The notes under the pieces were generated by a model. It saw only the letters and a list, made by a program, of their open reading frames with translations, was not told the origin of the DNA and made no database searches. The translations under genes and the position numbers were made by a program. Shown piece after piece: positions 19,866-21,629 of a stretch of 21,629 bases of DNA. The number at the start of each line of letters is the position of its first letter. The first letter of the stretch is position 1. The stretch comes from Usnea hakonensis (Eukaryota > Ascomycota > Lecanoromycetes > Lecanorales > Parmeliaceae), in contig BLJB01000280.1 in the NCBI GenBank assembly GCA_013423325.1, positions 1 to 21,629 on the forward strand, written 5' to 3'.

Positions 19866-20697
19866 ATTTAATATTAGTAGTACTAATTAGAAATTTATTA
19901 AATTTCTTTTCTAGTATTAATTAATAGATAGATAATTAGGAAGATAAGTATATCTTATACTTCTATTTTCTAGTTCTAAATAACTTATCCCCTTTAAAAA
20001 GATTAAGTAAAATAATCTTATTATAGAATTTATCTAAATTAAACTTTATTTTTATATAAAATTAATTTAACTTTTATTTTATAGAATTTAGGGCTTTTAA
20101 TATTTCCTTCTTCTATAAAATTCTTCTTTATTTAATTTATATTATAATTTTTTTAATATAATAAAAAAGTCTATTATAGATATAGAATACTTTATAACTT
20201 ATTATACTTCTAGTCTTACTAATAGTTTATATTATTTTAATAAATTATTAAGTAATATTTATAAAATATATTACTAGATTCTATTTAGTTTTATTAAGTC
20301 TAAACTAGAAGGTATCTATCTCCTTAATAAAGATATCGATTTCGAATTATAATAAATATATATAGACTAATATATAGTATATTAAGTTCTAGCGCGTAAA
20401 GATATTTTAGATTAATTTTAAAAAATAAAGCTTTGTTTTCTTTACTTTCTCCTTTTAATTTAGAAATAAAAAAGTATATAAAAGTCTATTATTATTAAGA
20501 TTCTTTTATTAAATAGCTTAAAACCTCTCCTTTTACTAACTACTAATATTAATATAAATAGTAATTTTTCGGACCTTAAACTAGTTAGTAAAATAGAATA
20601 ATAACTAGAATAATAACTAGAAATATTAAATTTTAAAAATTATTAATATAGTAAAATAATTATTAGAAAAATAATTAGAAATAAAAAATTAGAGGTT
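19866..20697. other. RIP-saturated AT-rich DNA, unidentified
   Basis: About 0.8 kb of AT-rich sequence between LINE fragments. A minus-strand stretch near 20000-20340 can be read for some tens of codons between TAG/TAA but matches no domain I know. A 12-bp tandem pair lies at 20594-20617. Otherwise no feature. Confidence 0.5.
20594..20617 (+). repeat. 12-bp tandem repeat, two units
   Basis: TAGAATAATAAC occurs twice in a row, followed by a partial third unit TAGAA. Simple AT-rich duplication with no evident role. Confidence 0.6.
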
Positions 20698-20713
20698 ATA
20701 CCCTTATAAAAAG

Positions 20714-21006
20714 CCTAAAAAGGGTATATAAAGAAGCGACTATACCCGCCTTTAGAGGCGAGGGCGATTAGAGATATAAAAATTAGAGAATAAAAGAGTC
20801 GATATAAAGAAATAAAAAGATACGTAATAATATAATAAGACTTCTAAAGAGTATAGTAGAAGAAAGAGTATATTATTTAATTAAAATTTTTATTTAGAGG
20901 TTTCTCTTTAGATTTCTTTAACGTCTAGCTCTATTAATTTAGTATTATAGTTATCTTTATTAGCTTATATTAAGTAGCTAGTATAAATATATAAAATAAT
21001 TAATTA
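20714..21006 (+). mobile_element. Short 5'-truncated LINE 3' end (plus strand)
   Basis: It matches the last ~295 bp of the full LINE from CCTAAAAAGG (homologous to about 18890) to the AATTAATTAAT tail. Its 16-bp target duplication, ATACCCTTATAAAAAG, is complete at 20698-20713. The right copy was split by the next insertion: its first nine bases are at 21007-21015 and the full string appears at 21346-21361. Confidence 0.87.
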
Positions 21007-21015
21007 ATACCCTTA

Positions 21016-21340
21016 ATTAATTAATTATTTTATATATCTATACTAGCTACTTAATATAAGCTAATAAAGATAACTATAACGCTAAACTAATAGAGCTAGA
21101 TATTAAAGAAATCTAAAGATAAATCTCTAGATAAAAATTTTAATTAAATAGTATACTCTCCTTTCTACTATATTTTTTAGAAGCTTTATTATATTACTAT
21201 ATATCTCTCTACTTCTTTATATCGACTTTTTTATTCTCTAACTTTTATATCTTTAATCGCCCCCGCCTCTAGAGGTAGGTATAGTCGCTTCTTCGTATAC
21301 CCTTTTTAGACTTAATAGTCTCCTCTACCCCGAGGGGTAG
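21016..21340 (-). mobile_element. Short 5'-truncated LINE 3' end inserted tail-to-tail (minus strand)
   Basis: Reverse-complement LINE 3' end that starts exactly at the base of the CTACCCC hairpin. It is flanked by an exact 14-bp duplication, AATTAATACCCTTA, at 21002-21015 and 21341-21354. That duplication comprises the tail and the right target duplication of the copy at 20714-21006, so this insertion is the later of the two. Confidence 0.88.
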
Positions 21341-21361
21341 AATTAATACCCTTATAAAAAG

Positions 21362-21629
21362 ATATATTACGAGTATAACTACTTGTAGAACTAAAGAAGA
21401 TACGTAACCTTTTTTCTATTTAGGTTTAGCGCCTTAGTACCTCTTTATCTATATATCTTTCTTATACCTATATATAGATTTTACCTCTTTATTAATTAAA
21501 TCCTCGTTATATACTACTATTAATATATATCTAGTTATAGTTATAATATTATTTAATTAATTTATTAATTATATAATATTAATAATTCTATTACTATTCC
21601 GCTCGAGGCTTTAGACGAGCTAAAAGAAC
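21362..21629. other. AT-rich right end of window, nothing recognised
   Basis: AT-rich sequence with few CA/TG after the last LINE copy. No coding frame, repeat family or terminal repeat was identified before the window ends. Confidence 0.5.

Noticed and set aside
20594..21340. CRISPR-like array from repeated units
   Set aside because: The repeats are two-unit AT-rich duplications and inverted LINE ends; there are no regularly spaced direct repeats with unique spacers, and the context is eukaryotic.

Overview
This window is a transposon graveyard from what is most likely a filamentous ascomycete (Pezizomycotina). Two things point there. First, every recognisable gene belongs to a mobile-element family common in such fungi: a Tc1/mariner DD34E transposase, a Ty3/Gypsy chromovirus and a Tad-type LINE. 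Second, nearly all damage consists of C-to-T / G-to-A transitions that turned CpA into TpA, and so CAG, CAA and TGG codons into stops. This is the signature of repeat-induced point mutation (RIP). I see no intact host gene, tRNA, rRNA or CRISPR array.

Layout. 2-1132: Tc1/mariner transposase relic, cut by the left edge and lightly mutated. 1133-1620: a short less-mutated stretch with a decayed coiled-coil coding fragment on the minus strand. 1621 onward: very AT-rich DNA almost without CpA or TpG. 2594-4127: 5'-truncated minus-strand LINE. 4553-12717: a short LTR element (163-bp LTRs, one gag-like frame, no reverse transcriptase seen) split by a complete 5.8-kb chromovirus at 6070-11898 on the minus strand, flanked by a 5-bp duplication GATAT. 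13743-19187: near full-length plus-strand LINE with ORF1 and ORF2. 19493-19849, 20714-21006 and 21016-21340: three short 3' ends of the same LINE family, the last two nested tail-to-tail. Gaps between elements are AT-rich sequence I cannot assign.

History. The chromovirus keeps the most CpA/TpG and sits inside the saturated gag-like element, so it is the youngest large insertion. Removing it together with one GATAT restores a continuous gag-like frame. The LINE copies carry 13-16-bp target-site duplications, and two of these show the order of insertion. Every autonomous element has lost a catalytic or metal-binding residue through a RIP-type change: E to K in the Tc1 transposase, the second Asp to Asn in the Gypsy RT, both Asp to Asn in the LINE RT, and Cys to Tyr in zinc knuckles. 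The locus reads as silenced, heterochromatin-like DNA. What stands out is the clarity of the nesting and the mosaic mutation pattern, not a new functional system.
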